Below are positions 61,969-64,000 of a stretch of DNA of 64,000 bases, in pieces. How positions within the stretch are numbered: the stretch's first letter is position 1; every line of letters starts with the position of its first letter. Position numbers and translations under genes: made by a program. Below the pieces are notes generated by a model, which made no database searches, was not told where the DNA came from, and saw only the letters and a list, made by a program, of their open reading frames with translations. The stretch lies in the NCBI GenBank assembly GCA_019914945.1, contig JAAWWQ010000017.1, forward strand, positions 36,001 through 100,000. Direction: 5' to 3'. The stretch comes from Typha latifolia (taxonomy: Eukaryota > Streptophyta > Magnoliopsida > Poales > Typhaceae).

Positions 61969-63767
61969 CTCTCTCTCTCTCGGATGGGCCGGTGGTGGAG
62001 CCCTCTATTCTTGCGGCACAGTTGGCAAGTGACGCAGCATGTGTCATGCTATCCCAAAGGAATGTCAGACCTTGTGAAAGATATTGAGGCATAATATTAA
62101 TTTTAGCAATATGATATGGTGTCTACAGAACAATAGCGTGATATAGAATATTTTTCCGTCATCAAGAAAATAATTCCCAATTTGTTGAATTTATTACATG
62201 TTCATATAAGTATAACTCAAATACAAAAGTATGGCGAAATTGGATATGTTGAAAATTCAATGCTCCTATTTTCCAAGTATAACTCATATACAAAAGTATG
62301 ATGAAATCAGTAACCAGCAAGCTGAACGTGAGCATGCAGAGTGCTTCTCAAGCTCTGTTTTATGTTAAGGTTAATGAAGTAGACCTTGAGCTTGTGCTAA
62401 ATTTGAGCTTTGGAAAGATCTTTCAAGCCTGGCTTATGTAGGTCAATAGCTTAGCTGTGCTCCTTTAGAGGTCATCTCATCTCTAAGCTTTATTGTCTAC
62501 TTACACATCTGAGCTCAACTTGCTTTTACGCTCAGGTTTGGCCCAATTTTTTTATTCTATCCACAGTGCATTTCTTTTAGGCCCAATGGCCGAGATGATC
62601 AACAATTTCGCAGTATCATAGCTACAAAATTTAAAAACTGAACTGCTATCTCAAGATCTAGATGTTAGATCTCAATATAACAAGAGTGGTTACTAACTTA
62701 CTATCTAGGGGGCGTTCCAACTGTTACATTAAAATTTATTGTCTGAGGACATAGGAGGAGCATGTCATTTAGTGTATTGGAAAGGCTTGCTCTTGCAGCT
62801 AAGAGGTCATAGGTTCAAGACTTGGAAAACAGCTCCTCGTAAATGAGGTTAGACTGCACACATCTTTACAGGCAGGAGCCTCATGCACAGTGACCGAGCT
62901 TTTTAGCAACTTGTATTTGTACATGTATAACACGAAGGAGCGAGCAATTGATCGAGCAGTATCAGTGGACCTCGAACAAGTTGACCTTTGCTCGTTTTTG
63001 GCTCGTTTCTCTTCTGAGCAGCCATAATGATCCTTCAACTAATCACTTAAGCCATTTAGCATGCATCATTATTCATTGAAATGTTTTTGTTGGTGCAGAC
63101 ATGGAGAGAGCAATTATTAGGGACTTAGTGTCTCGTATACTTCATTTTGTACCGCACCTTGTCAGGGCAGTTAACTTTGCAGCAGAACTTGATTGGTATG
63201 ATTGGTGTTATATAATGTATATATGTTGGTTTCCGATTTTTCTGATACATTACGTTTTATTTTCTTTCCTGCTATTGTGTCTAAACTCTAAACTTGATAT
63301 GTTATTCTTTTTCTAATTTCCTTAGCTTTTTGTCATTGGCACTGGTTGCTGGTCAGAACAATTATGTGAGGCCCATCTTGACTGAGGATACATTGCTTGA
63401 TATAGAAAATGGCAGGTTTGTCTTCTTTATTTCCTAGTTTCGTGCTGACAGAAAGTTGCAGTCCTGCTGCTTTGACCTTTAATTTTAGGTCATAGATCTT
63501 TGTTTTTGTAGTATTAGCTGGGAATTTTTTTACGGCCGTTTGATTACCTTTTTAACAATTCGCAATACAGACATGTTTTGCAGGAAATGACAGTTGATAC
63601 TTTTGTTCCAAATGATACAAAAGTCACGAACAAAGGTAAGAAGTGATGTGAATTAATTGATGCAATAAATATGATAATAACCAAAGATGGTTGATGCATT
63701 TTTCTCAGGAAGAATAAACATCATAACTGGCCCTAACTACTCAGGGAAAAGCATTTATGTTAAGCAG
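48880..63767 (+). CDS. MSH5: MSH5, meiotic MutS homolog; 24 exons, 3' end beyond the window
   Basis: Exons: 48880-48918, 49484-49515, 49701-49795, 49996-50076, 50150-50219, 54025-54088, 55205-55359, 55865-55966, 56036-56063, 56125-56156, 56240-56297, 56368-56454, 57005-57061, 59034-59135, 59241-59285, 60266-60343, 60742-60792, 60873-60954, 61257-61330, 61392-61488, 63099-63195, 63326-63415, 63571-63635, 63709-63767. They join in frame to 580 codons. Landmarks: [20 protein letters not shown] start, [36 protein letters not shown], and Walker A GPNYSGKS (about 568-575). Walker B and the helix-turn-helix end lie outside. MSH5 with MSH4 forms the MutS-gamma clamp that stabilises meiotic crossover intermediates; the N-terminal mismatch-recognition domain is absent, as expected. 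Intron 5 holds a Copia relic, intron 13 an LTR relic and intron 20 a SINE. Introns 7 and 11 have U12-type signals. Confidence 0.95.
51165..51269 (+). repeat. 105-bp flanking duplication, left copy, with decoy splice acceptor
   Basis: Matches 53923-54027 along its whole length without indels and with about four mismatches. It ends in the polypyrimidine tract and CAATGCAGATT that also form the real acceptor of MSH5 exon 6, but runs into the LTR after ATT. Confidence 0.9.
51269..51457 (-). repeat. 3' LTR of the Copia element
   Basis: Shares the long block TTTATACAAAGTCAC and flanking sequence with 53748-53925. Ends in TTGTTACA in element orientation... the outer end has lost a clear TG. Confidence 0.82.
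53090..53440. repeat. Degenerate tandem repeat in the Copia leader region
   Basis: Five units of about 60-80 bp, each with TCGAACATTTGGTGGGC followed by GCTGAAAAC-like sequence, starting near 53122, 53192, 53270, 53343 and 53403. Confidence 0.75.
53748..53925 (-). repeat. 5' LTR of the Copia element
   Basis: Direct copy of 51269-51457 with several substitutions and small indels, adjacent to the primer-binding site. Confidence 0.82.
53923..54027 (+). repeat. 105-bp flanking duplication, right copy, with the real exon 6 acceptor
   Basis: Right partner of 51165-51269. It contains the acceptor used for MSH5 exon 6 (start 54025). Confidence 0.9.
55360..55864 (+). other. MSH5 intron 7, probable U12-type with TT start
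   Basis: Starts TTATCCTTTC, which fits the U12 donor consensus RTATCCTTT except for the first base. Carries TCCTTAC (55846-55852), a good U12 branch site, 13 nt before the CACAG acceptor. The exon join gives [16 protein letters not shown], the sequence expected for MSH5. Confidence 0.7.
56298..56367 (+). other. MSH5 intron 11, probable U12-type GT-AG, 70 bp
   Basis: Donor GTATCCTTC and branch-like TTTCTTAAG (56351-56359), about 10 nt before the acceptor GGAAG. Both features match the minor-spliceosome consensus. Confidence 0.7.
57588..57711. repeat. 62-bp diverged tandem duplication, MSH5 intron 13
   Basis: Copies start at 57588 and 57650, both with AAGTAATATTACCTCCAAG followed by similar sequence. 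Confidence 0.85.
57953..58112 (-). mobile_element. Diverged LTR relic related to the Copia element in intron 5
   Basis: Shares with that LTR the blocks CCTAGAATGGGTT, AGATTTTGGTGA, GGCCTTATTTAT, CACCATATATCCAAATA and GACTCTAATA, in the same orientation. No second LTR was seen nearby. Confidence 0.7.
58113..58740. mobile_element. GC-rich block of probable transposon origin, MSH5 intron 13
   Basis: Composition jumps to GC-rich directly after the LTR relic. Contains short direct repeats (GATGAAGGAGGTG twice, CAGCCACCGGCCCAC twice). No known protein domain; most likely interior sequence of the inserted element. Inference. Confidence 0.4.
61114..61205. repeat. 46-bp tandem duplication, MSH5 intron 18
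   Basis: 61114-61159 and 61160-61205 are near-identical (GTGATGATTGATTTTACTAT...). About 97% alike, so recent. Confidence 0.92.
61928..61981. repeat. (CT)n tract, MSH5 intron 20
   Basis: About 38 bp of CT, a short break, then 13 bp more. It sits in a GC-richer patch (about 61700-62090) that is unlike the surrounding intron. Confidence 0.9.
62757..62870 (+). mobile_element. Diverged tRNA-derived SINE, Au-like, MSH5 intron 20
   Basis: Has a pol III B-box-like GGTTCAAGACTTGG followed by AAAACAGCTCCTCGTAAATG and GGTTAGACTGCACACATC. This order matches the plant Au SINE family as I remember it. CpG sites appear decayed. Confidence 0.6.
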
Positions 63768-64000
63768 GTGATTATTTTGTCCCCTTACATCACATTCATA
63801 TGTGCCATTACTGTTGTTCTCATCTTCAGCACATTTTCATATCAATTCCAAATAAACCAGGATACACGTCCATATTCTTGAATCACTAGTCATTGCATGC
63901 GGTCCATCACAAAATTTGTCCACAATTGTGTATCATGAGTGCCTTGAGTAGGGAACTTCCATCTAAAAAGTGGATCAAGATTCTCTTCACTGCTAAAAGA

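Overview
This is plant nuclear DNA. The genes are split by many short introns, the intergenic DNA is AT-rich with long (CT)n/(GA)n and (TA)n tracts, and the gene families are plant-specific (GAMYB, SKU5-like oxidases, glycine-rich wall proteins, plastid S2P-like protease, MIR171). The mix of a GC-rich, intronless plastid protease gene with AT-rich intron-heavy neighbours, plus a miR171 form I remember from grasses, points to a monocot, perhaps a palm or another non-grass commelinid. That placement is inference. Exon models below were joined by hand, and every complete model keeps reading frame across all its junctions.

Layout. 0.3-3.2 kb (-): GT31 beta-1,3-galactosyltransferase, 11 exons. 4.2-8.1 kb (+): LPXK, lipid A tetraacyldisaccharide 4'-kinase homolog, 8 exons, first intron GC-AG. 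9.2-9.7 kb (+): MIR171 hairpin with an upstream TATA box. 11.7-13.5 kb (-): short GAMYB-type R2R3-MYB with a miR159 target site. 15.5-16.8 kb (+): ARASP/S2P-like plastid zinc metalloprotease, intronless. 18.1-20.9 kb (-): secreted GDSL esterase/lipase, 5 exons. 22.5-28.9 kb (-): RAD16 SNF2/RING DNA-repair ATPase, 15 exons. 29.6-30.2 kb (-): glycine-rich protein. 31.4-32.1 kb (-): NF-YC transcription factor. 33.1-37.5 kb (+): UTP6 processome protein, 6 exons. 38.5-39.5 and 41.8-42.3 kb (-): two more glycine-rich secreted proteins. 42.8-43.3 kb (+): small, probably plastid-targeted one-pass membrane protein of unknown function. 43.9-47.3 kb (-): SKU5-similar multicopper-oxidase-like protein, 8 exons. 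48.9 kb to the window end (+): MSH5, meiotic MutS homolog, 24 exons seen and cut off by the window end just after Walker A.

The genes do not form a pathway. They are independent, mostly single-copy housekeeping or regulatory genes. Two promoters carry elements that fit their genes: UTP6 has a TGGGCC site II motif with a telo-box, the usual signature of ribosome-biogenesis genes, and MSH5 has duplicated TGGGCC blocks, a G-box and a TATA box. Two layers of small-RNA regulation are visible: a miR171 source and a miR159 target.

The least ordinary part is MSH5. Its introns have collected a decayed Copia element (flanked by a 105-bp duplication that copies the splice acceptor of exon 6), a related LTR relic, an Au-like SINE and tandem duplications. 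Two of its introns carry U12-type splice signals, and one of these appears to start with TT instead of GT or AT. The GT31 gene also carries an 87-nt-spaced, in-frame duplicate of a splice acceptor. I found no new multi-gene system.
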